Assembly (NCBI GenBank): GCA_003136335.1
Contig: PLEA01000312.1
Coordinates: 1-6,963 of the forward strand
Direction of reading: 5' to 3'
Length of the DNA stretch: 6,963 nucleotides
Origin: Acidobacteriaceae bacterium
GTDB lineage: Bacteria > Acidobacteriota > Terriglobia > Terriglobales > SbA1
Below are positions 1-6,273 of this stretch, one piece after another. The notes under the pieces were generated by a model, which saw only the letters and a program-made list of their open reading frames with translations, was not told the origin of the DNA and searched no databases. Numbering within the stretch: position 1 is the first letter of the stretch; every line of letters starts with the position of its first letter. The translations under genes were made by a program, and so were the position numbers.

Positions 1-330
1 ATCAACGGCAAGCTGACGCTCGGTGAAGATGTCGCCGACCTGGGCGGTTTAATTTTGGCCTACATGGCGTGGAAGGATGACACCAAAGGCCAAACGCTGG
101 AGCCGATCGATGATCTCACGCCCGACCAGCGCTTCTTCGTCGGCTACGGCCAGAGCTGGTGCGGCCAGACCCGCGATGAAACCAAGCGTCTGCGCGCCAC
201 CGTCGATCCGCACTCTCCCGAAAAATATCGGACCAATGGCGTGGTCTCGAACATGCCGCAATTTCAGGAGGCGTTCCACTGCAAGGCCGGTTCGCCCATG
301 GTGAATCACAATCGTTGCAGTGTGTGGTAG
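1..330 (+). CDS. M13 (neprilysin/PepO) zinc metallopeptidase, C-terminal part
   Basis: The frame is open from base 1, so the gene begins left of the window and only its last 109 residues are here. M13 enzymes are exported zinc endopeptidases that cut oligopeptides outside the cytoplasm. The fragment opens with the family motif LGEDVADLGG (residues 7-16). Its Glu9 corresponds to the third zinc ligand of neprilysin and Asp13 to the Asp that orients a zinc-binding His; the HExxH helix must lie upstream. HSPEKYR (71-77) supplies the conserved substrate-binding His and Arg pair. Cys54, Cys94 and Cys106 match conserved disulfide cysteines, and the protein ends in the typical CxVW tail. The stop is TAG, followed by a second in-frame TAG at 340-342. 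The gene converges on the MutS-type gene with 25 bp between stops. Family assignment is firm; the substrate is unknown. Confidence 0.95.
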   Translation: MNGKLTLGEDVADLGGLILAYMAWKDDTKGQTLEPIDDLTPDQRFFVGYGQSWCGQTRDETKRLRATVDPHSPEKYRTNGVVSNMPQFQEAFHCKAGSPMVNHNRCSVW

Positions 331-345
331 AAAATGTGGTAGGAA
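322..345 (+). repeat. Imperfect 12-bp tandem duplication over the peptidase stop codon
   Basis: Bases 322-333 and 334-345 agree at 10 of 12 positions, and both copies contain TGTGGTAG. The copies are in the same reading frame, so each encodes Trp followed by a TAG stop. The second copy acts as a backup stop three codons after the first. A slippage duplication is the simplest explanation. Confidence 0.6.
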
Positions 346-355
346 CTGCGGCCGC

Positions 356-2158
356 CTACACTTCAAGACCGATCGAGCGCATCAGTGCGAGGCCGTTACT
401 CTTGGTCACAATGCCCTCCCGCAGCTTGTAGTCGAAGGTCATTCGGCCGTTCTCCAGCTCATCCTGGAAATGGACATTGTGCAGATGACCCTCGACCGAT
501 CCGCCGATGTCGGTCAATGCCAGGTCATGCGTGCTCACCAGACCGATTGCGCCGCGCTTTACTAGAGCGCGTACAATTCCTTCCGCACCGATGCGGCGAT
601 CTTTCGAGTTGGTGCCTTGCAAGAGCTCATCCAGTAGAAACAGCAGCGGGGGATTGCCTGCTGCGAAATCGAAGATCTGGCGAAGCCGCGTGATCTCGGC
701 ATAGAAACGGGAACTGCCTTCCCGCAACGAATCGTTGATGCGAATACTGGCGCCTACGTGCAGCGGCGTGAGCCGCAGGCGGCGGGCTCGGACAGGCGCG
801 CCTGCCATGGCCAGCACCACATTCATCCCCACGGCGCGCAGCAGCGTGCTCTTGCCCGACATGTTAGAGCCGCTAACTAGCAGAACACGAGTCTCTCCAC
901 AGATGCTCACATTGTTGCGAACGCAGGTTGTCGCCGGGACGAGCGGATGCCCAAGTTCTTCGGCGTCGAACGATGCCGCACCCTCTATGAATAATGGATA
1001 TGAGTCGGAGGGATGCTCGAAGCTGTAAGTCGCCAGCGAAAAAAGTGCCTCCATCTGTCCGATGGCATCCGTCCACAGCCGCAGTGCGCTGCCGTGCGCA
1101 TTGCGCCAACGTTCCGCCGCAAATGCTACTTGCACGGAGTACATGAGCGGCGCGTCGATGATTCGCACAAAGATGTTATGGCGGGAGTTGATCAGGTCCA
1201 CCAAGGTCCTGAGCCGCGCGATCGCTTGAGAACTGGGGACGCCGTACGACAAAAAGTCCCGCTGCAGCCTGTGGAGTAGTGGCGCCTGGAACGTTTGCGC
1301 CTCAACTCGTGCTAGCACACCCGACAGCAGCTCCAAGTCGCGAAATGCGTGCTCCGTTCCGTGCAGTACTTCCTCGAGTGGTTTCTTGAGCCAGTACGTG
1401 AGCACCGCTTCGATCACCACGATCAACGCCAGCGGCGTTGCCATTCCCCAGACGGCCCACACCACTGCGGCCGCAACAGCCAGCGCAGCCAGGACTGGCG
1501 ACAGCCAGCGAATCCACAACGGCTTCATCAGGTTCAGCGATTCTGCCCACTTCAGCAGCACGTCGGGATGCACGCCCACGCCAACATCTTCGCCAAGGAC
1601 CGCCAGATCCTCACGCAGATTGAGTTGATCGCGCAGTTCGCTGACCGCGGCATGTCGTTCGCGAATCTGTTCCACCCTTGAGGGAGAAAGCAGCCACCGT
1701 GCCAGTGTGTCTTCCCCCATGCGCGTGCGCGCCGTCGAGAGCAGCTGGAACAGGCTGCCCTTGCCGAACAAGTCGAGGTCGGCGGCGTACACGTGATGAG
1801 GATCGTCGAAGCGCTCGCCTGTTTCTCCCAACCCCGCCCAACGATCTTCGACGCGTGCCAGTCCTTTTTCATAAAAGGCAGCAGCGCGCTGGGCCAACTC
1901 GCGAGCCCGAAGAATCCGTGAATGATAAGCCGCGATGCACGCGAACGCCGCTACCGGCGCGGCCAGCCACCAGGGCGAGAAGTAATGCCCTCGGAACGAA
2001 GCCCACACCATGAACATCATTAGGACAGCCAAAAGAAGCCGGCCGTTGCCGAGCCGGATATGAACTGTCTCGTAGTGGGCGACGCGCGACTGGCGAGCGG
2101 TTCGGCGCTGAACGTATTCTGCGGAGGGCAGCACTGGATCAAAATGTAGCAGGTACAT
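356..2158 (-). CDS. Membrane-anchored MutS-domain ATPase
   Basis: This 600-residue protein has a MutS-type ABC ATPase domain at its C-terminus (about 395-590). Visible motifs are a HPL element (404-406), a Walker A loop GSNMSGKST (430-438), a Walker B run LLFLLDE (505-511) followed by the signature region LLQGTNS, and a STHD switch motif (542-545). The loop differs from the GPNMGGKST common in MutS. The N-terminal mismatch-recognition and connector domains of true MutS are absent. Instead there are two hydrophobic hairpins, about 40-57/61-78 and 216-236/240-256, that look like four transmembrane helices; helical lever or clamp-like sequence fills 265-390. Such proteins are often named MutS from the ATPase domain alone, but I see no basis for a role in mismatch repair. 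ATG 2158 is the first start after an in-frame stop (2177-2179); no clear ribosome site precedes it. It begins 22 bp after the dioxygenase stop, suggesting co-transcription. Confidence 0.93.
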   Translation of the reverse strand: MYLLHFDPVLPSAEYVQRRTARQSRVAHYETVHIRLGNGRLLLAVLMMFMVWASFRGHYFSPWWLAAPVAAFACIAAYHSRILRARELAQRAAAFYEKGLARVEDRWAGLGETGERFDDPHHVYAADLDLFGKGSLFQLLSTARTRMGEDTLARWLLSPSRVEQIRERHAAVSELRDQLNLREDLAVLGEDVGVGVHPDVLLKWAESLNLMKPLWIRWLSPVLAALAVAAAVVWAVWGMATPLALIVVIEAVLTYWLKKPLEEVLHGTEHAFRDLELLSGVLARVEAQTFQAPLLHRLQRDFLSYGVPSSQAIARLRTLVDLINSRHNIFVRIIDAPLMYSVQVAFAAERWRNAHGSALRLWTDAIGQMEALFSLATYSFEHPSDSYPLFIEGAASFDAEELGHPLVPATTCVRNNVSICGETRVLLVSGSNMSGKSTLLRAVGMNVVLAMAGAPVRARRLRLTPLHVGASIRINDSLREGSSRFYAEITRLRQIFDFAAGNPPLLFLLDELLQGTNSKDRRIGAEGIVRALVKRGAIGLVSTHDLALTDIGGSVEGHLHNVHFQDELENGRMTFDYKLREGIVTKSNGLALMRSIGLEV

Positions 2159-2180
2159 GCAGTACGAGAAAGGGCGCTAT

Positions 2181-2966
2181 CTAGTCGCGGCTCGGCACAT
2201 TGCCGAATAAGATCATCCGCATCGAGATGCTGCCGAAGTCGAAACCCTCATACGGATACGAGACATCATCGCGCTCATTCGAGCTGCCCATGCAGTAAAG
2301 CAGCGGCAGGTAGTGTTCCACCGTCGGATGGGCCGTTGCCAGCAGCGCATCTCCCCACTTCTGCGGCTCGGCCAGCGAGTTCGCATCACGCGCCTCGACC
2401 GCGTCCTTAACCTTCGTGTCAAACTCCACCGCCCAGTCGTATGCGCCGGAGGGACGGTCCCAGTCGATGCGGCGTAGGTTGTGGACGATGTTGCCGCTAC
2501 CCAAGACTAAGACTCCACGCTCGCGTAGCGATTGAATCTCGCGGCCGAGTTCAAGGTGTTCTTTGAAACTACGCCGCTCGTCAAGGCTGAGCTGAAATGC
2601 AGGCACGTCCGCATTCGGATACATATGGCGCAGCACGCTCCATGAACCGTGATCCAGTCCCCACTTGTCATCCGGCAGAATTTCCGGATTGCCGGCCCCC
2701 TTCTCAGCTTCTTCAGGGGCACCGGGCGCGGCATACTGCACCTCATAGAGCGGACGCGGGAAGCCATAGAAATCGTGGATCGTCCGCGGATGCGCGGACG
2801 CCAATACCTGCGATCCCGATGTCACCCAATGCGCCGAGACTACGCATACCGCTTTCGGCTTGGGTAATCGCGCGCTCAGGCCCTGCAGCGTTTCGGTGAA
2901 CGCATTGTGCCCGATGGCGTTCATCGGCGAGCCGTGGCCGACGAATAAAACTGGCATCTTTTCCAA
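2181..2966 (-). CDS. ygiD: YgiD-type 4,5-DOPA dioxygenase (class III extradiol, LigB fold)
   Basis: This is a metal-dependent ring-opening dioxygenase of the LigB/YgiD family, about 261 residues against about 260-270 for the family. Candidate metal and catalytic histidines, counted from the chosen start, are His11 in GHGSPMNAIG, His46 in SAHW, His106 in GLDHGSW, His162 in NIVHNLR and His218 in EHYLPLLY. Family members open catecholic rings such as DOPA; the natural substrate here is unknown. The frame extends to a TTG at 3011, but that codon abuts the -10 box of a strong-looking promoter, so it would not be transcribed. I chose TTG 2966, which has GGGAGAGG 5 nt upstream; ATG 2957 (starting MPVLFVGHGS) is the alternative. 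The stretch between the APGAP motif and GLDHGSW is about four residues shorter than I recall for E. coli YgiD. The MutS-type ATPase gene follows after 22 bp. Confidence 0.92.
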   Translation of the reverse strand: MEKMPVLFVGHGSPMNAIGHNAFTETLQGLSARLPKPKAVCVVSAHWVTSGSQVLASAHPRTIHDFYGFPRPLYEVQYAAPGAPEEAEKGAGNPEILPDDKWGLDHGSWSVLRHMYPNADVPAFQLSLDERRSFKEHLELGREIQSLRERGVLVLGSGNIVHNLRRIDWDRPSGAYDWAVEFDTKVKDAVEARDANSLAEPQKWGDALLATAHPTVEHYLPLLYCMGSSNERDDVSYPYEGFDFGSISMRMILFGNVPSRD

Positions 2967-2971
2967 CGCAG

Positions 2972-2979
2972 CCTCTCCC
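2972..2979 (-). promoter_or_regulatory. Ribosome binding site that decides the dioxygenase start
   Basis: The minus strand reads GGGAGAGG here, 5 nt before TTG 2966 and 14 nt before ATG 2957. The spacing favours TTG 2966. No comparable purine run precedes the longer-frame TTG at 3011. Confidence 0.5.
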
Positions 2980-3011
2980 GGCTGGAGTCGCAACTCAGCC
3001 GCTCCAGGCAA

Positions 3012-3039
3012 ATTATTCTGTTAACTATTTGATTATCAA
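3012..3039 (-). promoter_or_regulatory. Sigma70-like promoter for the dioxygenase and ATPase genes
   Basis: On the minus strand a TTGATA box (3039-3034, 5 of 6 to TTGACA) is followed after 16 bp by AATAAT (3017-3012, 5 of 6 to TATAAT). Transcription would start near 3005, giving a leader of about 40 nt before TTG 2966. The -35 box is also half of the odd palindrome TTGATTATCAA (3029-3039), which could bind a regulator; that part is speculation. Confidence 0.55.
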
Positions 3040-3077
3040 GAGAAGGAAAAGATTCGCGGTGCGGAAAGGCACGTCCG

Positions 3078-4178
3078 CTACTGCAAATCAGCTTTATCAG
3101 GGTTGTAGTAGAAGCGGAAGCGTAACGCGAGATAAGGCCCAGTGAATTCGCTGGGCAGCGGCGGAAATGGATTGGAAGCGGTGATGCTGCCCCACGCCGG
3201 ACGGTCAAGGGCGACGTCACCGGAGGTGGCGATCAGACGCATGTCCGCAACCTTGCCGTCTTTCGTAATGGCAAACTCAATCGCGAGTTTCCCTTTTTTC
3301 ATCTCGGCGGATTCCGGAATCAGGTGGTACCAGTTTTCTTTGACGTCCTGCAGAATGCGTTGCAGGTAGGGACCGAAATCCACCCCCTGGGTATCGCTCA
3401 AAATGTCGAGAGCGCCCAGTTGACGGCCATGTGCTCCGGTGCCGAGGCCGAAGTCGCCCTCCTGACCAGCACCGCCGGCACGATTAGCTGCCGCCCCTTG
3501 CGCGGCCTGCTGAATCGCCTCCCCGGGCGTCATACCATTAGCGTACTTGCTGAAAGAGTTGTTCGGACGAGCCGGCATCTGCAACTGTGCCTGCTGATCA
3601 CTCTGGAACTGCGGACGAGCCTGCGGCTGGCCCTGCTGCGGCTGCGGAGAAGGCTGGTTTTGGGCCAAGGCTTGCGGCGCCGGTTGCGGCGCGCGCGGAC
3701 CACTCATCCCCGGAGCGCCCGGAGGAGGCGTCGCCAGAATCTTTCGTAATTCTTTAGGATCAAGCTCGGGATGACGCGAGGTCGCAATGCGGTCTTTATC
3801 CGACGCAATGTTGGTGTTCGGCCTGCGTGTAGGCTTCTGCAAGTCGGGCGGCAGAGCCAGGAACGTGAGGTTCTTGTCTTTGGTCGAGTCCATCGGCACA
3901 ACCACCACTGTGTGCCATCCAAGCGTCTTCTCGATCAAGTTGAAGTTCCACAATACAATGGCGAGGACCAAGTGCACGATGATCGAAATCCAAATCGCTT
4001 CGCGCCAGCGCGAACGTTCCAGATCATCCTGCAACTGGATCAGCAGATGCGGCACATGCGCATCGAGATCACGGTACGCGGTTTCCCAATCCTGCTGATC
4101 GTAGAGGCCGAGTTGCTCCGGTTGAGGCTTCTCGGGCGGGGCCACCGGATCCTGGAATGGAATTTGCGTGATCGGCAT
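3078..4178 (-). CDS. TonB-family energy transducer with long cytoplasmic N-terminus
   Basis: The protein has 366 residues, against about 240 for E. coli TonB. Residues 1-58 are polar and probably cytoplasmic. One transmembrane helix spans about 59-81 and carries Ser65 and His69 in the S-x3-H spacing of the functional Ser/His pair in TonB. A periplasmic linker rich in Pro, Gln and Ala (about 150-205) follows, then a Gly/Ala-rich stretch to about 250. A TonB C-terminal domain closes the protein (about 268-361), with YLQRILQDVKENWY, the strand KLAIEFAITKDGKV and a final RFRFYYNP strand. It should pass proton-motive-force energy from ExbB/ExbD to an outer-membrane receptor, but neither partner gene is in the window. 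ATG 4178 is the first start after an in-frame stop at 4200-4202. No good ribosome site precedes it. The dioxygenase lies downstream but has its own promoter. Confidence 0.9.
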   Translation of the reverse strand: MPITQIPFQDPVAPPEKPQPEQLGLYDQQDWETAYRDLDAHVPHLLIQLQDDLERSRWREAIWISIIVHLVLAIVLWNFNLIEKTLGWHTVVVVPMDSTKDKNLTFLALPPDLQKPTRRPNTNIASDKDRIATSRHPELDPKELRKILATPPPGAPGMSGPRAPQPAPQALAQNQPSPQPQQGQPQARPQFQSDQQAQLQMPARPNNSFSKYANGMTPGEAIQQAAQGAAANRAGGAGQEGDFGLGTGAHGRQLGALDILSDTQGVDFGPYLQRILQDVKENWYHLIPESAEMKKGKLAIEFAITKDGKVADMRLIATSGDVALDRPAWGSITASNPFPPLPSEFTGPYLALRFRFYYNPDKADLQ

Positions 4179-4195
4179 GCGCTGGGCAACTGAAA

Positions 4196-4223
4196 AAGCT
4201 TAACTGTATAAGCTTAGCTGTAT
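4196..4223. repeat. 14-bp tandem direct repeat upstream of the TonB gene
   Basis: Bases 4196-4209 and 4210-4223 are two head-to-tail copies of AAGCTTARCTGTAT, differing at one position (13 of 14 identical). The repeat starts 18 bp upstream of the TonB start codon, and the candidate -10 box lies across the junction of the copies. It could be a paired regulator site or a slippage product. Confidence 0.75.
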
Positions 4224-4234
4224 CCGCCTGTCGT
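4205..4234 (-). promoter_or_regulatory. Candidate promoter for the TonB gene
   Basis: On the minus strand ACGACA (4234-4229, 4 of 6 to TTGACA) is followed after 18 bp by TATACA (4210-4205, 4 of 6 to TATAAT). The predicted leader is only about 20 nt. The match is modest; its support comes from position and the overlapping tandem repeat. The rest of the 404-bp gap 4179-4582 shows no convincing gene. It holds this site, the tandem repeat and the hairpin at 4456-4477. Confidence 0.3.
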
Positions 4235-4455
4235 TAGACACCGAATACACTCGCGGCGTTGCATCCCGGTCTTCTAGGAAGTAATGCAATGTGCGCGCGC
4301 GCTCTACAACCAAGTTCCCTCTATTTTCGCATCTTTGGGGGCATCGTGCCCACCGACAAAAATGGGTTGCGACTTCGGTCTGTAAACATATGTAAATCAG
4401 GGTTGTAGCGGTCCAGTTAGACCCCGTCACTCTCCGATGAAGGCGTCATCCCGAA

Positions 4456-4477
4456 CTCGGCGCCGTTCAGCCGAGTG
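4456..4477. repeat. Hairpin inside a dispersed-repeat-like intergenic segment
   Basis: ACTCGGC (4456-4462) and GCCGAGT (4471-4477) form a perfect 7-bp stem with an 8-nt loop. The wider segment, about 4445-4495, contains GTCATCCCGA and CATCTCGCGTGAG. It resembles GTCATCC-type intergenic repeats I associate with Acidobacteriota genomes; that resemblance is from memory. There is no T-tract on either side, so a classical terminator is unlikely, though it sits 106 bp beyond the dehydrogenase stop. Confidence 0.5.
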
Positions 4478-4582
4478 AGGCATCTCGCGTGAGAGCTTTC
4501 CGAGACGCGCCGCCGGTCTGCGCGCAATGTCCTTCCCTACGCCTGAAATGCGGCTTCGTGCAGGATAAGGCCGATAGGACCT

Positions 4583-5620
4583 TCACGCAGATCGGTGCTT
4601 GGCGTTGGCGATTCCGGCAAGGTCGACTTTCTTCCCGTGGTCGCGAATTGCGTCCACAATCTCCAGCGCCAGCGCCAGCGCGCGGCGGCCGTCTTCGAGT
4701 GGAACCACGGGCGCGGAACGCTCCCGAACTGCGCGAAGAAACGACTTGAGTTCTGCATGCAGCGGCTCCTCGGAGGCGACCGGAGGTTTCGTAACGCCAA
4801 TCTGGGGGTTGACGGAAGGAGCACCCGAGGCCGCTCCATCGTGACCCACGGTAAAGACCAGCACCTCCTGGCGTCCATAGTCGAGCGAAACGTATTGCCG
4901 CGGCTGAAAAAAACGCAACTTGCGGACGCGCTCGGTGGAAACGCGGCTGGCCGTGAAGTTCGCGACACAGCCCGATTCCAACTCCAGACGCACGTTCGCG
5001 ATGTCCACTTTCCCCGACAAAATGGGCAAGCCGACCGCGCGAACTTCCTTGACCGGCGAGTTGGCAAACGCCAGCACGATGTCGAGATCATGGATCATCA
5101 GATCGAGGACAACGTCCACATCGAGCGAACGTGGAGTAAACACACTGAGCCGGTGTACCTCGAAAAACATGGGTTGAGTCAGCAAAGGAACTGTGGCCCG
5201 TACGGCTGGATTGAAGCGCTCGAGATGCCCGACCTGCGCGATCCGTTTGTGCGTGGCCGCGATTGCGACCAACTCTTCAGCCTCAGCCAGCGTTGCCGCC
5301 AGCGGCTTTTCGATGAGCACATCCACTCCAGCCGTCATCAACTCTCGTGCCACCTGCAGGTGATGCGCGGTGGGCGCGGCGACGGATGCGGCTTGCAACT
5401 CGCGTTGCCTCGTTAGCATTAGCATCTGCTGCACCGATCCGAAGCCTTCACACCCGAACTCGCGCGCCACGGCATCGGCGCGGCTCACGTCGGGATCGAC
5501 CACTCCCAGCAGGCGTACCGCCTCCCCTTGTTGTTCGAGTTCCTTGTAAACTCGGGCATGGTTGCGTCCAAAGACGCCCACGCCGACCACGGCGACGGAG
5601 ATCGGATTTTTCGATGGCAG
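4583..5620 (-). CDS. Gfo/Idh/MocA NAD-dependent dehydrogenase, probably UDP-GlcNAc 3-dehydrogenase-like
   Basis: An N-terminal Rossmann fold begins ISVAVVGVGVFGRNHARVY, with the nucleotide loop GVGVFG at 13-18 if the CTG at 5620 is residue 1. The family's catalytic Lys lies in EKPL (104-107). GHLERFNPAV (131-140) and DLMIHDLDI (173-181) resemble dehydrogenases that oxidise C3 of UDP-GlcNAc, such as GnnA, used for 3-amino sugars of lipid A or surface glycans; this assignment is inference. The C-terminal half is the usual alpha/beta substrate domain. The start is a problem. The frame is open from 5716, yet the first ATG/GTG/TTG is GTG 5590, which would remove most of the first beta strand. A CTG at 5620 gives the expected N-terminus, so I used it; the conservative limit is 5590 (335 residues). 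It faces a divergent gene and has no lpx neighbours here. Confidence 0.88.
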   Translation of the reverse strand: MPSKNPISVAVVGVGVFGRNHARVYKELEQQGEAVRLLGVVDPDVSRADAVAREFGCEGFGSVQQMLMLTRQRELQAASVAAPTAHHLQVARELMTAGVDVLIEKPLAATLAEAEELVAIAATHKRIAQVGHLERFNPAVRATVPLLTQPMFFEVHRLSVFTPRSLDVDVVLDLMIHDLDIVLAFANSPVKEVRAVGLPILSGKVDIANVRLELESGCVANFTASRVSTERVRKLRFFQPRQYVSLDYGRQEVLVFTVGHDGAASGAPSVNPQIGVTKPPVASEEPLHAELKSFLRAVRERSAPVVPLEDGRRALALALEIVDAIRDHGKKVDLAGIANAKHRSA

Positions 5621-5754
5621 GAGAAATTCTCGAAGGCCGGTTGCCGGAAAGAAATTGTAAACGTAAACCAGGGAAAGAGCATCTGGATTAGCGCCGCTGG
5701 TTTGGGCGTTTCCGCGTTACAGAAAAATCAACCGCGAAAGGACTGACTCGCCCC

Positions 5755-6084
5755 ATGAGGACGATCGTGCTGCTGACCATCTCAAATATCTTCATGACGT
5801 TTGCCTGGTACGGCCCTTTGAAGTATCGCGAGGTGCCGCTCTACAAAGTAATTGTGGTGAGCTGGCTGATTGCCTTCTTTGAATACTGTTTCCAGGTGCC
5901 GGCGAACCGCATCGGCTCCTACGAGTTCACCGCGGCGCAACTGAAGACGATTCAGGAAGTGATTACTCTCACCGTCTTCGCCGCTTTCTCCGTGCTGTAT
6001 CTGAAGCAGCCGCTGCGATGGAACTACCTGGCGGGCTTCGCGCTGATCGTCGCGGCCGTGGCTGTGATTTTCAAAAAGTGGTAA
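5755..6084 (+). CDS. DUF486 / DMT-like four-helix small membrane protein
   Basis: The 109-residue protein is almost wholly hydrophobic, with four predicted membrane helices at about 3-20, 32-48, 66-83 and 88-106. The conserved DUF486 stretches are easy to see: NIFMTFAWYGPLKY near the start, WLIAFFEYCFQVPANRIG (37-54), and AAQLKTIQEVITLTVF followed by LKQPLRWNY. Length and topology fit this family, which is related to small drug/metabolite transporters of the EmrE kind. No substrate is established, and transport is inferred from topology only. ATG 5755 has AAAGGA 12 nt upstream, a slightly long spacing. The gene is divergent from the dehydrogenase and shares about 135 bp of control region with it. 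No T-tailed terminator follows; a 6-bp hairpin lies at 6103-6120. Confidence 0.93.
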   Translation: MRTIVLLTISNIFMTFAWYGPLKYREVPLYKVIVVSWLIAFFEYCFQVPANRIGSYEFTAAQLKTIQEVITLTVFAAFSVLYLKQPLRWNYLAGFALIVAAVAVIFKKW

Positions 6085-6102
6085 GGCAAGCAGCATTCAT
6101 GG

Positions 6103-6120
6103 CAGCGGCTCGAACCGCTG
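6103..6120. repeat. Hairpin after the DUF486 gene
   Basis: CAGCGG (6103-6108) and CCGCTG (6115-6120) form a 6-bp perfect stem around CTCGAA, starting 18 bp after the DUF486 stop. It could slow polymerase, but there is no T-run after it. It is the first of four palindromes in the 320-bp gene-free gap 6085-6404, which otherwise shows no coding sequence. Confidence 0.4.
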
Positions 6121-6140
6121 GGCCTGGGTAGCTTTGGAAG

Positions 6141-6161
6141 GGCACGGCTTCCAGCCGTGCC
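6141..6161. repeat. 8-bp-stem palindrome, dispersed-repeat type
   Basis: GGCACGGC (6141-6148) and GCCGTGCC (6154-6161) pair perfectly around the loop TTCCA. Short GGCACGGC-type palindromes recur between genes in Acidobacteriota genomes as I recall them, so a REP-like dispersed element is the likely identity. Only one copy is in this window. Confidence 0.55.
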
Positions 6162-6273
6162 GCTAGCGATCAATTAGAATGCGGGCTTTAGTGTGTGCGT
6201 GAGAACTGAATTTCTGGGAGAGCGGTGGAACGAAAGCCGCCAAAATCCAGCCGCGCGCGGCGGCATGTGAAAG

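Noticed and set aside
348..355. GCGGCCGC palindrome between the convergent peptidase and ATPase genes as a bidirectional terminator
   Set aside because: The outer GTAGG/CCTAC arms add five pairs, but there is no T-tract on either strand. It is most simply a chance NotI-type palindrome.
3061..3078. 5-bp stem GCGGA/TCCGC just after the TonB stop as a terminator
   Set aside because: The stem is short, the loop is 8 nt, and the T-rich stretch that follows is displaced and interrupted.
4259..4289. Inverted repeat TTGCAT/ATGCAA in the TonB upstream region as an operator
   Set aside because: Six-base arms separated by 19 bp are weak, and nothing else supports a binding site.
3096..4408. The 13-mer ATCAGGGTTGTAG present both in the 3' end of the TonB gene (3096-3108) and upstream of it (4396-4408)
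   Set aside because: The flanks do not align, and one 13-bp match in about 7 kb is not far from chance. I do not read it as a duplicated gene end or attachment site.
4200..4430. A 76-codon minus-strand frame upstream of the TonB gene
   Set aside because: It has no recognisable motif or convincing ribosome site, its composition is not protein-like, and it overlaps the tandem repeat and candidate promoter. I treat the region as intergenic.
4537..5091. A 184-codon minus-strand frame overlapping the dehydrogenase gene
   Set aside because: It is a different frame of the clearly coding dehydrogenase, is rich in Arg, Ser and Trp, and has no domain pattern.
4595..5416. A 273-codon plus-strand frame antisense to the dehydrogenase
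   Set aside because: Long antisense frames are common opposite GC-rich genes. This one has no domain or start signal, and the opposite strand carries all the family motifs.
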